A stretch of 57,748 bases of DNA from Streptococcus porci DSM 23759 (GCF_000423765.1 NZ_AUIP01000018.1:1-57748); one strand, 5' to 3'. Shown: positions 42,951 to 53,099, numbered from the stretch's first letter. Translations and numbers: made by a program. Notes: generated by a model not told the origin, from the letters alone.

Positions 42951-43283
42951 TTATTTTCCTCCAATGATTTTTCTTGTGTAAGCTGACATGCCGCCAGAAA
43001 CGTTGACGACTTGGTAGCCTTTTTGACTTAGAATGTTTGCGGCGCGCTTACTACGCATACCTGATTGACAGATGATATAGACTGGATTAGACTTAGGGGC
43101 TTGATAAGATTTCAGGCGATTCAGCGGGAGATTTCGGGCTTCCTTAATATGCCCCCTATGGTATTCTTGTTGACTACGAACATCAAGCAGTCTTATCTTT
43201 TTATCTTTTAAAAGATGCTCAAGCTCCTTTGTCGTTATGGATTCTATCTTCTGTGAAAATAGTTTTTTTAGAAAACGAAACAT
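42951..43283 (-). CDS. Single-domain rhodanese with N-terminal amphipathic extension
   Basis: A 110-aa sulfurtransferase, first gene of the three-gene operon. MFRFLKKLFSQKI could be a membrane-binding helix. The domain follows (RLLDVRSQQEYHRGHIKEA) with active-site CQSGMRS. The minus-strand ribosome site is GAGGGAGGAAATC. An operator-like palindrome ATACCCC-TAT-AGGTAT lies 19 bp upstream, so the operon is probably repressed by the divergent CsoR/CstR-type regulator. Confidence 0.92.
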   Translation of the reverse strand: MFRFLKKLFSQKIESITTKELEHLLKDKKIRLLDVRSQQEYHRGHIKEARNLPLNRLKSYQAPKSNPVYIICQSGMRSKRAANILSQKGYQVVNVSGGMSAYTRKIIGGK

Positions 43284-43301
43284 GATTTCCTCCCTCTCTA
43301 G

Positions 43302-43317
43302 ATACCCCTATAGGTAT
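43302..43317. promoter_or_regulatory. CstR/CsoR-type operator 1
   Basis: ATACCCCTATAGGTAT, an inverted repeat of ATACC/GGTAT just upstream of the rhodanese operon. Confidence 0.65.
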
Positions 43318-43380
43318 ATATAGATGATATCACATTCAAAAGAATACTGTCAAATGGAAAGATTGAAGGGGAATAATTAT

Positions 43381-43409
43381 TTGACAAAGATACCCCCTGC
43401 TGGTATAAT
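43381..43409 (+). promoter_or_regulatory. Promoter and operator 2 of the CsoR/CstR gene
   Basis: TTGACA (43381-43386), 17 nt, TATAAT (43404-43409). ATACCCCCTGCTGGTAT (43390-43406) fills the spacer and matches operator 1, so bound repressor would block polymerase. Confidence 0.75.
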
Positions 43410-43429
43410 TAAAGAAAATGGAGGTTCCT

Positions 43430-43690
43430 ATGAAAACAGAGAAAAAAGATATTTTAAACCGCCTTAAACGTGCCGAAGGACAACTTAGAGGTATTCAAAA
43501 AATGATTGAAGATGAACAAGAGTGTATCGATATCGTGACCCAACTGACTGCCGTTCGCTCTAGTATCAACCGTACACTAGGTCTTGTTATCGGAAATAAA
43601 ATCAACCAAGTGATGGAAAATCCTGTGGATAACCCAGAAGAACAAGAAGCCAAGATTCAACAAGTTTTGGATATGATTGTGAAAAAATAA
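43430..43690 (+). CDS. CsoR/CstR-family sensor repressor
   Basis: An 86-aa all-helical DUF156 repressor. ATG 43430 follows GGAGGTTCCT. The first conserved Cys is present (EDEQECIDIVTQ, Cys32). At the position of the second sensing Cys of CstR the sequence is INQVMEN, with Gln where Cys is expected, and the CsoR copper ligands (HxxxC) are also missing. Context (divergent rhodanese/CoADR operon, shared operators) suggests persulfide sensing, but the single Cys implies a variant chemistry or different ligand. Family is certain; signal is not. Confidence 0.88.
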   Translation: MKTEKKDILNRLKRAEGQLRGIQKMIEDEQECIDIVTQLTAVRSSINRTLGLVIGNKINQVMENPVDNPEEQEAKIQQVLDMIVKK

Positions 43691-43777
43691 GAAAGTTACA
43701 GATATTTGTTTGTAGTGTTTCATTAAAAAATCAGTCAGACTTCTCGAAAAGATGTATAATAAGAGTATCATTAAAGG

Positions 43778-43924
43778 GAAAGGAAAGATTCTACTGTCCT
43801 TCTGTTTGGCGGTAATTGAATCAGGGATAGCGACTGCATCATAAGATAAATCTTCCTTGACGCCAGAGTCAACGTTCGATTTCCTATTTTTGTGGTTCTG
43901 CTCATCCCTTAGGTATCTTATTTT
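43778..43924 (+). promoter_or_regulatory. Split ribosome-site leader of the alcohol dehydrogenase
   Basis: GAAAGGAAAG (43778-43787) lies 137 nt before ATG 43925; near the start there is only CCCTTAGGTATCTTATTTT. Between them: GATTC/GAATC, AGGGAT (43823-43828)/ATCCCT (43904-43909), and TTGAC-GCCAGA-GTCAA (43857-43872). AGATAAATCTTCCT and TTTCCTATTTT resemble segments of the dnaJ leader. TATAAT at 43755-43760 is a likely -10. Confidence 0.65.
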
Positions 43925-44971
43925 ATGAAAACTGCGATTTTTGAAAAAGCTGGTTCTATGATTATTGAAGAGGTCGCTAAGCCGACTATTCAGGCTGGTG
44001 ATGATGTGATTTTGCGCATTGTACGTGCCTGTGTCTGTGGTTATGACCTTTGGTCTTATTCGCACGGTGATGCGCGTGATAATCATACTAACAATTCTGG
44101 TCATGAAGCACTTGCCGTTGTTGAGGAGGTTGGTCCTGATATCACAACTTTGGTGCCGGGTGACTTTGTCATTGCTCCTTTTACCCATGGCTGTGGCGAT
44201 TGTGCGGCTTGTCGTGCTGGCTTTGACGGTACCTGTGACAATCATCCTGTACCAACTAATTGGGGCGGAGGTTTTCAGGCGGAGTATCTGCGTTTTCACT
44301 ATGGCAACTGGGCGCTGATTAAGATTCCTGGTCAGCCGTCGGATTACTCAGAAGGCATGATTAAGTCCCTCCTGACTCTAGCTGATGTTATGCCGACAGG
44401 CTACCATGCTGCGCGTGTAGCTCAGGTGGAAAAAGGCGACAAGGTGGTTGTTATCGGCGATGGTGCCGTTGGTCAGTGTGCGGTTATTGCGGCAAAGATG
44501 CGCGGAGCTTCTCAGATTGTTATGATGAGTCGACATGAAGACCGTCAGAAACTAGCACTTGAGCTAGGAGCTACCGCTGTCGTAGCTGAACGCGGTGAGG
44601 AAGGCATTGCTGAGGTTCGTGAGATTCTAGGCGGTGGCGCAGATGCAGCACTTGAATGTGTGGGGACCGAAACGGCTATTGAACAGGCGCTTGGTGTTCT
44701 CCATAATGGTGGTCGTGTTGGTTACGTGGGAGTGCCTCACTATAACAACCGTCCTATCGGTTCAACCTTTGCCCAGAACATTTCTTTTGGAGGAGGATCG
44801 GCTTCTGTGACAACTTATGTTAAAGGCGGACTTTTGAAAGCTGTCCTTGATGGCGAGATTAATCCGGGTAAGGTTTTCACCCACACTTACAAACTTGATG
44901 ACGTCAACCAAGCTTACCAAGATATGGCAGATCGTAAAGCTATTAAATCAATGTTAATCGTAGCAGAATAG
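43925..44971 (+). CDS. Zinc-dependent alcohol dehydrogenase (MDR superfamily)
   Basis: A 348-aa medium-chain dehydrogenase. Catalytic zinc ligands fit Cys in RACVCGYDLW and the NNSGHEALAVVEEVG motif; structural zinc Cys lie in THGCGDCAACRAGFDGTC. The Rossmann NAD(P) motif is VVIGDGAVGQCAVIAAK. Substrate unknown. It follows the CsoR/CstR gene but has its own probable -10 and a long structured leader. Ends MLIVAE. Confidence 0.92.
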   Translation: MKTAIFEKAGSMIIEEVAKPTIQAGDDVILRIVRACVCGYDLWSYSHGDARDNHTNNSGHEALAVVEEVGPDITTLVPGDFVIAPFTHGCGDCAACRAGFDGTCDNHPVPTNWGGGFQAEYLRFHYGNWALIKIPGQPSDYSEGMIKSLLTLADVMPTGYHAARVAQVEKGDKVVVIGDGAVGQCAVIAAKMRGASQIVMMSRHEDRQKLALELGATAVVAERGEEGIAEVREILGGGADAALECVGTETAIEQALGVLHNGGRVGYVGVPHYNNRPIGSTFAQNISFGGGSASVTTYVKGGLLKAVLDGEINPGKVFTHTYKLDDVNQAYQDMADRKAIKSMLIVAE

Positions 44972-45048
44972 AGGCTCAATCGGACCTAGAAATAGGTTCG
45001 TTTTTTCTTTTGAAATCATTTTGTGGTAAACTAGATTAATAAGTATAT

Positions 45049-45113
45049 AGAAAGGCTGGTTTTGATTTTCTTATTTTATAAGGGTAAGTTAAATCAGACT
45101 CCATATCTGAAAG
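45049..45113 (+). promoter_or_regulatory. Hairpin between ribosome site and start of the phosphatase gene
   Basis: AGAAAGG (45049-45055) is 58 nt before ATG 45114. GATTT-T-CTTA (45064-45073) pairs with TAAG-TT-AAATC (45085-45095). The base of the stem can extend, leaving about 11-18 nt before the start. GAAAG directly abuts the ATG, too close to act. Confidence 0.5.
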
Positions 45114-45806
45114 ATGACAACACGTTTATTTATTGCACGACACGGCAAGACCATGTTTAATACCATCGGGCGCGTGCAGGGCTGGTGTGATACGCCGCTG
45201 ACCAAGGCTGGTGAGGAAGGGATTCGTGAATTGGGCTTGGGGCTCAAGGATGCGGGCCTTGATTTTAAACTAGCCGTATCTAGTGATCTAGGGCGAACCG
45301 TTCAGACCATGACCATTGCCCAGCGTGAGTTGGGAATTTTAGGAAAAATCCCTTACTACCAAGACAAGCGTATCCGTGAATGGTGTTTCGGTAGTTTTGA
45401 GGGTATGTATGATGCCGAGCTTTTCCAAGGCGTCTTGCCTCGTTTGAAAGGGACAGTCGATGCGACAGGCATGTCCTTTGCGGAAATCGCAGCAGGTATC
45501 CAAGAAGCAGACACCGCTGGCTGGGCGGAATCTTGGGAGGTCTTGAGCAACCGCATCTTAACAGGTTTTGAATCCATCGCTCAAGACTTGGAAAAACAAG
45601 GCGGAGGCAATGCCCTTGTGGTCAGCCACGGTATGACCATTGCAACATTGGCTCATTTGTTAGAGCCAGAGCGTGGGGCTAATGTTTTCCTCGACAACGG
45701 TTCAATTACCGTCCTCAAATACGAAAATGGCAAGCTCTTGATTGAAGCGGTTGGGGATCTTTCCTACCGAAAACGTGGAGCAGAATTGATTGCCCAAGGG
45801 AAATAA
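45114..45806 (+). CDS. Histidine phosphatase family protein (phosphoglycerate mutase-like)
   Basis: A 230-aa enzyme with the RHG motif (LFIARHGKTMFNTIGRVQGW, phospho-His), SSDLGRTVQTM, REWCFGSFEGM and the second catalytic His in LVVSHGMTIATL. Length and lack of the dPGM insert suggest a broad-specificity phosphatase rather than glycolytic mutase. Lies 142 bp downstream of the dehydrogenase. Confidence 0.9.
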   Translation: MTTRLFIARHGKTMFNTIGRVQGWCDTPLTKAGEEGIRELGLGLKDAGLDFKLAVSSDLGRTVQTMTIAQRELGILGKIPYYQDKRIREWCFGSFEGMYDAELFQGVLPRLKGTVDATGMSFAEIAAGIQEADTAGWAESWEVLSNRILTGFESIAQDLEKQGGGNALVVSHGMTIATLAHLLEPERGANVFLDNGSITVLKYENGKLLIEAVGDLSYRKRGAELIAQGK

Positions 45807-45818
45807 ATGTGAAATGAA

Positions 45819-45867
45819 AACAGGTATGTCATACGTTTTTTCGGATGTGTGACATACCTGTTTTTTA
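45819..45867. terminator. Bidirectional terminator
   Basis: AACAGGTATGTCA and TGACATACCTGTT form a perfect 13-bp stem between convergent genes, with T runs. Confidence 0.9.
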
Positions 45868-45887
45868 TATATGAAATCTAAGTTACA

Positions 45888-46580
45888 TCATTTTAACTCT
45901 TTCCTGCTGAAGATAAAGTAACTCAGATAGAGATATAGTATAGTAGCCATAAAGCTAACACCCATGGATAGCCTTGAAATATTTTCCCCTTGTTGGAGGG
46001 AAAGGAATAGAAAATAATCTGTTGGTAATGTCATATGGAGTAGGTTACTAGTAATAAGGTTGGTGACATTGTCAAAAAGAAGGCTCATTAAACTAAAGGC
46101 AAGATAGGCTTGATTGACCTTATTGGACTTGACAAATATCAGGATGGATAACAGAGAGATACAGATAAATAAAGGTGTTTGAGCAATGAAACTTTGTATT
46201 ATCACTGCAAAATCAACAGGATCACCCAGAAGTAAGCCAACACTGCTACTCAATAAATAGGCTAGAAGGATATAAGCGAGATCTAGCACAAGGGTTGCTA
46301 AGACTTTATAGAAAAATACTCCTTTTCTTGTTTGTTGCTTGATAATAATATGATTGATGGTACGGTAAGTAAAATCTTCTCCAAAGAATAGGTTTGTCGG
46401 GACGATAAAAAATAGTGTGATAAATTGAGAAAGCAATTGAATCAGAGAGCTAGTGAAGTCTTCGTTGCCGTGCAACAAAAAAGCGGATAAAAAGGACAGT
46501 AAAGCCAAGATTCCCAATGAAATTGTTAATCTCTGTTCTTTTTGAATCTTAAATAAATCAGCTTTAAAGTAATGTATCAT
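45888..46580 (-). CDS. ABC-2 type transporter permease
   Basis: A 230-aa membrane protein with about six helices (LGILALLSFLSAFLLHGNED, LSQFITLFFIVPTNLFFGED ... SMGVSFMATILYLYLSYFIF). The pattern is that of bacitracin/lantibiotic-type exporter permeases. Its start overlaps the end of the ATPase gene by 17 bp, so the two subunits are coupled. Probably exports a peptide or provides resistance to one; the neighbouring Rgg regulator is divergent. Confidence 0.85.
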   Translation of the reverse strand: MIHYFKADLFKIQKEQRLTISLGILALLSFLSAFLLHGNEDFTSSLIQLLSQFITLFFIVPTNLFFGEDFTYRTINHIIIKQQTRKGVFFYKVLATLVLDLAYILLAYLLSSSVGLLLGDPVDFAVIIQSFIAQTPLFICISLLSILIFVKSNKVNQAYLAFSLMSLLFDNVTNLITSNLLHMTLPTDYFLFLSLQQGENISRLSMGVSFMATILYLYLSYFIFSRKELK

Positions 46581-47460
46581 GCTCTTCTCCTTCTTGAAGC
46601 AATGTCAGGTAATAATCTTCAAATGACATTTGTTGTTTAAAAATTTCTTTGACCTCAATCTCATGGTTTATCAAGAGATGAATGAGGCTCATAACAGTCG
46701 TATCTGATGACAGACTGATATAATCTTTATCTATTTTGTAAGCGATGCCCTTTTCTTCAAGGACGATCAAGGTCTTAGGATGGTTGTTCGTTTGTAGATA
46801 GAGTTGTTCCTCTAAAGTTTGTTCAAGTTCTTGTTTTGAGAATTCTTTGACAACAAGGCCTTTATGCATAATAATGTAGCGATCAACTACCATCTCAAGC
46901 TCTGATAGGATATGACTGGAGATAAGGATGGTCATCCCATATTGATTTCGAAGATTTAAAATAATACTTCTCATCTCTTTGATTCCAACAGGGTCAAGAC
47001 CATTAATCGGTTCGTCTAGGATTAAAAAATCAGGGTCATCTAGGATAGCTAAGGCAATGGCTAAACGTTGATGCATTCCCAATGAAAAATCTTTGGATTT
47101 TTTCTTAGGATCCACATCCTCTAAACCGACAATTGCTAATGTCTCTAAGATTTTTTCATCAGCTTGCTTAAGGTTTAATTGTAGAGCCATGTAACGAAGA
47201 TTATCGATCGCAGATAAATTGGGTTGTAGAGCAGGGGATTCAATTAAAGCTCCAATACGACAATCTTTTGAGATAGTAATGGTACCTGAAGTTTGGGCTA
47301 TGAGGCCTGATAACATTCTGAGAAGCGTTGTTTTCCCAGCACCATTTTCACCGACTAAGCCACAGATTTCACCTTTATTAATCGTTAAAGAAACCTGATG
47401 AACGGCCTTTTGTTTCCCATATTGCTTTGATAATTCTTGGGTAGATAAGAGAGATGACAT
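46564..47460 (-). CDS. ABC transporter ATP-binding protein (BcrA/lantibiotic type)
   Basis: A 298-aa ATPase: Walker A GENGAGKTT (about 38-46), signature FSLGMHQRLAIALAI, Walker B DFLILDEPINGLDPVG, switch His in ILISSHILSELE, and a C-terminal extension of about 80 residues typical of this subfamily. Partner of the overlapping permease. Transcribed divergently from rgg over a 98-bp gap that contains the palindrome at 47528-47545. Confidence 0.93.
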   Translation of the reverse strand: MSSLLSTQELSKQYGKQKAVHQVSLTINKGEICGLVGENGAGKTTLLRMLSGLIAQTSGTITISKDCRIGALIESPALQPNLSAIDNLRYMALQLNLKQADEKILETLAIVGLEDVDPKKKSKDFSLGMHQRLAIALAILDDPDFLILDEPINGLDPVGIKEMRSIILNLRNQYGMTILISSHILSELEMVVDRYIIMHKGLVVKEFSKQELEQTLEEQLYLQTNNHPKTLIVLEEKGIAYKIDKDYISLSSDTTVMSLIHLLINHEIEVKEIFKQQMSFEDYYLTLLQEGEEHDTLL

Positions 47461-47527
47461 AACTACCTGCCTTTCTATAAAAAAATGATAAATCTATGAT
47501 ATACTAGATTCAAAAGTTAGCAAATTT

Positions 47528-47545
47528 CGTTACATAAATGTAACG
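47528..47545. promoter_or_regulatory. Palindrome between the ABC operon and rgg
   Basis: CGTTACAT-AA-ATGTAACG, perfect 8-bp arms. One arm, ATGTAACG, recurs at 48414-48421 upstream of the small exported protein gene. Candidate Rgg operator. Confidence 0.6.
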
Positions 47546-47558
47546 CGTGGAGAATATA

Positions 47559-48419
47559 ATGGGAACTTACGGAAAAATTTTTAAACTCATTCGTGAATCA
47601 AAAAATATGTCTCTAAAAGAAGTAGCTGGTGATTTCGTGACACCTGCTCAGTTATCACGCTTTGAAAACGGAAAGAGCAATCTTTCTGTAGATACATTTT
47701 TTAATTGCTTGAGACGGATGAATGTGGTAGAGGGCGAATTTTCTACCCTCTACCAGTCCTACTTTCAGATAGATAATTTGTTTTCATCAGAGGAATTTGT
47801 CCGTGCGGTCTATAGCCATAATACACAGTATATGGATAAAAGAATTTTACAACACCACGCGGAGTATGAAAAAGATGGTCGCCCGTTTGACAGAGTTATG
47901 GTCGCTGCCTTTCACATCTTTAAACAACAATGGTGTGATCCTGATTATGATGTTTCAGATGAAGAAAAGGCTATTCTCGCAGATTATCTAATGTCTATAG
48001 GTGATTGGGGGAAATTTGAACTCTGGATTTTCGGAAATTGTAGCAGAGGTCTTCCTAGCAAGATGTTGGAAGTTCTGGGAATGGAAGTTCTCAATCGAAC
48101 AAAGTTTTATATGGACATCACAGAAAACAGAGATAATGTCTATAAGGTGCTCATCAATGTTTCGAGTAGTTTGTTAGATAGGGGAGAGGAGATTGCTGCG
48201 ATTCGCTTTCTCAAAATTCTTGACTCTGTCAATATCATGGAAAAGAATATGCGGGATCGCTTGCTGCTTAAGCTCCTAAAAGCACGCTTGTCCTACATGA
48301 ATGGGAATAATCGTGGTTTAGAAATAATGAAGGAATGCCTGTATGTTGCTAAATTTTTAGATTGTTATGATTTGATTCATCAGATAGATAAGGAAATCAA
48401 CAAAATTACAGATATGTAA
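47559..48419 (+). CDS. Rgg/GadR/MutR-family transcriptional regulator
   Basis: A 286-aa regulator. Residues 1-66 form an XRE-type helix-turn-helix (KIFKLIRESKNMSLKEVAGD; TPAQLSRFENGKSNLSVDTF) followed by the helical Rgg C-terminal domain (FELWIFGNCSRGLPSKMLEV). ATG 47559 has GTGGAG 7 nt upstream; GTG at 47547 is an alternative. Rgg proteins respond to short exported peptides (SHP or similar), so the small gene 94 bp downstream and the divergent exporter are plausible targets. No classical SHP frame was recognised. Confidence 0.9.
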   Translation: MGTYGKIFKLIRESKNMSLKEVAGDFVTPAQLSRFENGKSNLSVDTFFNCLRRMNVVEGEFSTLYQSYFQIDNLFSSEEFVRAVYSHNTQYMDKRILQHHAEYEKDGRPFDRVMVAAFHIFKQQWCDPDYDVSDEEKAILADYLMSIGDWGKFELWIFGNCSRGLPSKMLEVLGMEVLNRTKFYMDITENRDNVYKVLINVSSSLLDRGEEIAAIRFLKILDSVNIMEKNMRDRLLLKLLKARLSYMNGNNRGLEIMKECLYVAKFLDCYDLIHQIDKEINKITDM

Positions 48420-48513
48420 CGATTTTTAAGTCAACCAATATTTCCTGTAAGATAATACTTGTAAGTTTTATTACTTCACTATACAACCATAATTTATCTT
48501 GGAGGAAATAACA

Positions 48514-48786
48514 ATGAAAAAATTTTTGATATTAAGTAGTGTTATAATTTTAGGACTAGTAGCTTTATTTTTTAGCAATGCCATCAGCACACATAGTTCA
48601 GTAAGTGCTGGGACTAAAGATAAAGTAGTTCTTTTTGGGAAAGTAGACATTCCAGATGATAATGAAGATGATGTTGATTTAAACGACTCAACAGAAGGGG
48701 ATTCGGAAGATAGTAATGAAGGAGGTTGGCTTGAAAACTTCATTAAAACGCATAAGACTCCATTTTCAAAAACCATTAAAAAATAA
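48514..48786 (+). CDS. Small acidic exported protein downstream of rgg
   Basis: A 90-aa protein. ATG 48514 follows GGAGGAAATAACA. A signal-like helix (KKFLILSSVIILGLVALFFS) is followed by a very acidic middle (DIPDDNEDDVDLNDSTEGDS) and a basic C-terminal end (WLENFIKTHKTPFSKTIKK). The basic tail after an acidic stretch resembles a propeptide with an active C-terminal peptide, perhaps a pheromone or bacteriocin-like product regulated by Rgg. This is inference; no known family is recognised. Confidence 0.7.
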   Translation: MKKFLILSSVIILGLVALFFSNAISTHSSVSAGTKDKVVLFGKVDIPDDNEDDVDLNDSTEGDSEDSNEGGWLENFIKTHKTPFSKTIKK

Positions 48787-49012
48787 TGTCTATGTTTATT
48801 TTCTATTGATAAAATAGGTGTGTCGTTACGGTTGTTTATCTTTTTTAGCTAAAATAGATTCTGCAGAAATATCTTTGAAGTAGATTATTCTTTACGAAAT
48901 TGTCTAGCCACTGCTCCCAAAAAATCACCTGGTCATAATTTAATTAATGGATTATTGTGATTTTATCTGACCCGATATCCTAGAAGATGTTTATAGGACT
49001 TGAGACTGATTT

Positions 49013-49039
49013 TTAGCACTCTTGAAAAAAGAGTGCTAA
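49013..49039. promoter_or_regulatory. CIRCE operator 1
   Basis: TTAGCACTC, nine bases, GAGTGCTAA: perfect consensus, directly upstream of the -35. Confidence 0.95.
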
Positions 49040-49044
49040 TTTTG

Positions 49045-49072
49045 TTGACATCAGGTCAAAAAGGGGTATAAT
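49045..49072 (+). promoter_or_regulatory. Promoter of hrcA-grpE-dnaK
   Basis: TTGACA (49045-49050), 16 nt, TATAAT (49067-49072). Sigma-A type, placed between the two CIRCE copies. Confidence 0.88.
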
Positions 49073-49083
49073 AGAGTCATGAG

Positions 49084-49110
49084 TTAGCACTCGTATGATA
49101 AGAGTGCTAA
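49084..49110. promoter_or_regulatory. CIRCE operator 2
   Basis: TTAGCACTC, nine bases, GAGTGCTAA: perfect consensus, starting at about +5 of the transcript. Confidence 0.96.
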
Positions 49111-49177
49111 TCACCCAAAGAATCGGGTGTCTTGGTTACAAGTAGTAATCTTCAGTCAGAAGGAGGTGACATCTTAC

Positions 49178-50224
49178 ATGATAACCGATCGTCAGAATGA
49201 CATTTTGAATTTGATTGTTCAGATGTTTACCCAGACGCATGAGCCCGTTGGCTCAAAGGCTTTGCAGGAACTCATTTCTTCTAGCTCTGCGACTATTAGA
49301 AATGACATGGCTAAGTTAGAAAAACTAGGTTTCCTTGAAAAAGCACACACTTCCAGTGGCCGTTTGCCCAGTCGAGCGGGGTTTCAATACTTTGTCACCC
49401 ACTCACTCAATCTTGATAGCATTGACGAGCAGGATGTTTATCAGGTCATCAAGGCCTTTGATTTTGAGGCTTTCAAGCTAGAAGATATTCTTGGTGTGGC
49501 AAGTAGGCTGTTGGCGGAGATGACAGGTTACACGGCTATTGTTCAGGATGTGGAGCCGACGCGTCAGAAGCTGACAGGCTTTGACATTGTTCAGCTATCT
49601 AGCCACGATGCTTTGGCGGTTCTGACTCTTGATGAGTCCAAGCCTGTGACGGTGCAGTTCGCCATTCCCAAAAACTTTTTGACCAGCGATTTAGCGACGT
49701 TAAAAGCTTTGGTTGATGAGCGTTTTGTGGGAAAAGCGGTGCTGGACATTCACTATAAATTGAGAACAGAGATTCCACAGGTAGTTCAGAAGTATTTCAA
49801 GACCATTGATAATGTTCTGGATCTCTTTGATTACATTTTTAGTCAGCTTTTTAAGGAAACGATTTTTATCGATGGAAAAGTTGCTGCCTTGGCCTATGCA
49901 GACCTAGCTACCTATCAGTTCCTAGATAATGAGCAAAGAGTAGCTCTGGAACTTCGCTCTGCCATTTCCCAAGACCAGATGACTAAGATCCAAGTGGCTG
50001 AAAGCAGAGAGTCAGCATTGTCGGAGTTGACGGTTATCAGTCATCAGTTTCTCATTCCCTATAGGGGCTTGGCGCTGATGAGCTTGATTGGACCAGTCGA
50101 GATGGATTACCGTAGGGTTGTCAGTCTCATCAACATCATCAGTCGGGTTATGGTGGCTAAATTGGCAGATTATTACCGTTATTTGAATAGTAACCATTAT
50201 GAAATGGATAAAGGAGGTTTCTAG
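49178..50224 (+). CDS. hrcA: Heat-inducible transcription repressor HrcA
   Basis: A 348-aa repressor that binds CIRCE and is kept active by GroE. ATG 49178 follows AGAAGGAGGTGACATCTTAC; an upstream in-frame start at 49127 is unlikely. N-terminal winged helix ([47 protein letters not shown]) and a GAF-like body. It is the first gene of the operon it controls. The last base of its stop is the first of the grpE GTG. Confidence 0.96.
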   Translation: MITDRQNDILNLIVQMFTQTHEPVGSKALQELISSSSATIRNDMAKLEKLGFLEKAHTSSGRLPSRAGFQYFVTHSLNLDSIDEQDVYQVIKAFDFEAFKLEDILGVASRLLAEMTGYTAIVQDVEPTRQKLTGFDIVQLSSHDALAVLTLDESKPVTVQFAIPKNFLTSDLATLKALVDERFVGKAVLDIHYKLRTEIPQVVQKYFKTIDNVLDLFDYIFSQLFKETIFIDGKVAALAYADLATYQFLDNEQRVALELRSAISQDQMTKIQVAESRESALSELTVISHQFLIPYRGLALMSLIGPVEMDYRRVVSLINIISRVMVAKLADYYRYLNSNHYEMDKGGF

Positions 50225-50748
50225 TGTCAGAAGAAACAAAAAATGAAGAAGTTATCGAGGAAGTTGAGACGGCTGAGGAAGTCCTAGACCAAACTCCCGA
50301 GACTCCTGAAAAATCAGAATTGGACTTGGCAAATGAGCGTGCAGAAGAATTTGAAAACAAGTATCTCCGAGCGCACGCTGAAATGCAAAATGTCCAACGT
50401 CGCGCCAACGAAGAACGTCAAACCTTACAACGTTATCGTTCTCAGGATTTGGCCAAAAAAATCTTGCCAAGTTTGGATAACTTGGAGCGTGCTCTGCAGG
50501 TTGAAGGTCTGACAGATGATGTCAAAAAAGGTTTGGAAATGGTGCAAGAAAGTTTGGTGCAGGCTCTGAAAGAAGAGGGCATTGAAGAAGTTCCGACGGA
50601 AAGCTTTGACCACAACTTCCACATGGCAGTCCAAACCTTACCTGCTGATGATGAACACCCAGCAGACACGATTGCGCAAGTCTTCCAAAAAGGCTACAAA
50701 CTGCATGAACGTTTGCTGAGACCAGCTATGGTTGTGGTCTATAACTAA
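50224..50748 (+). CDS. grpE: Nucleotide exchange factor GrpE
   Basis: A 174-aa cochaperone that releases ADP from DnaK. GTG start at 50224 with AAAGGAGG upstream, overlapping the hrcA stop by 1 bp. An acidic N-terminus precedes a long coiled coil ([20 protein letters not shown]) and the GrpE signature near the C-terminus ([20 protein letters not shown], then [20 protein letters not shown]). Confidence 0.96.
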   Translation: MSEETKNEEVIEEVETAEEVLDQTPETPEKSELDLANERAEEFENKYLRAHAEMQNVQRRANEERQTLQRYRSQDLAKKILPSLDNLERALQVEGLTDDVKKGLEMVQESLVQALKEEGIEEVPTESFDHNFHMAVQTLPADDEHPADTIAQVFQKGYKLHERLLRPAMVVVYN

Positions 50749-50898
50749 GATTAGCAAAAATAGCTCTGCTATTTTCCAAAAGAATAAAAATCTGACCGAA
50801 ATGTCGTTAAACTACTTGAAAAGCAAAATGTGAGTTAATAGCTTGCAAAATCAGCACTGTTCAAGAAGTGCATATTACATTAAGAAATTTAAATTTTT

Positions 50899-52841
<1,943 letters not shown>

Positions 52842-52942
52842 TACTCTTCGAAATTCTTCACTAGGCTTCGTTAACTCTCCTCGATGAACTCCAGTTCAAT
52901 CTTCGTCCAGTTGCCTAGCCTAGTCTTGAATTTCTTTGAGTA
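52842..52942. repeat. BOX-like repeat directly after dnaK
   Basis: Begins TACTCTTCGAAATTCTTCAC and ends TTGAATTTCTTTGAGTA, imperfect terminal inverted repeats. Internal CTAGGC/GCCTAG and GAACT-CC-AGTTC stems. The ends closely resemble boxA and boxC of pneumococcal BOX elements as I remember them. Noncoding, so probably a mobile miniature element. Confidence 0.65.
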
Positions 52943-53042
52943 TCTAGAATTTGGAAAGTTATCTTTTTCCCGAAGTTCTTAGCCCGAACTCAATTCTCAC
53001 CTTCCCGAGAATAGAAATCATTCGTCAATAAAATTTCCAATC

Positions 53043-53070
53043 ACAGAGGTTGCAACCCAGCCTCTGTTTT
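53043..53070 (+). terminator. Terminator after dnaK
   Basis: ACAGAGG and CCTCTGT around a 10-nt loop, then TTTT. Confidence 0.75.
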
Positions 53071-53099
53071 TGGGTAAATAGCTGACGAGGAGGTTTTTT

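Larger units (their letters stand above)
48787..49177. other. Gap ahead of hrcA
   Basis: 391 bp. The first 220 bp are AT-rich with no gene and no strong structure that I see. The rest holds two CIRCE elements and the hrcA promoter. Confidence 0.7.

Noticed and set aside
43577..44299. 240-codon frame antisense to the CsoR/CstR and dehydrogenase genes
   Set aside because: Overlaps two well-supported genes and the structured leader; composition is unlike a protein and no ribosome site is seen.
47460..47559. Classical short hydrophobic peptide (SHP) gene beside rgg
   Set aside because: No 20-25 codon frame with a ribosome site and hydrophobic C-terminus was found in the divergent gap.
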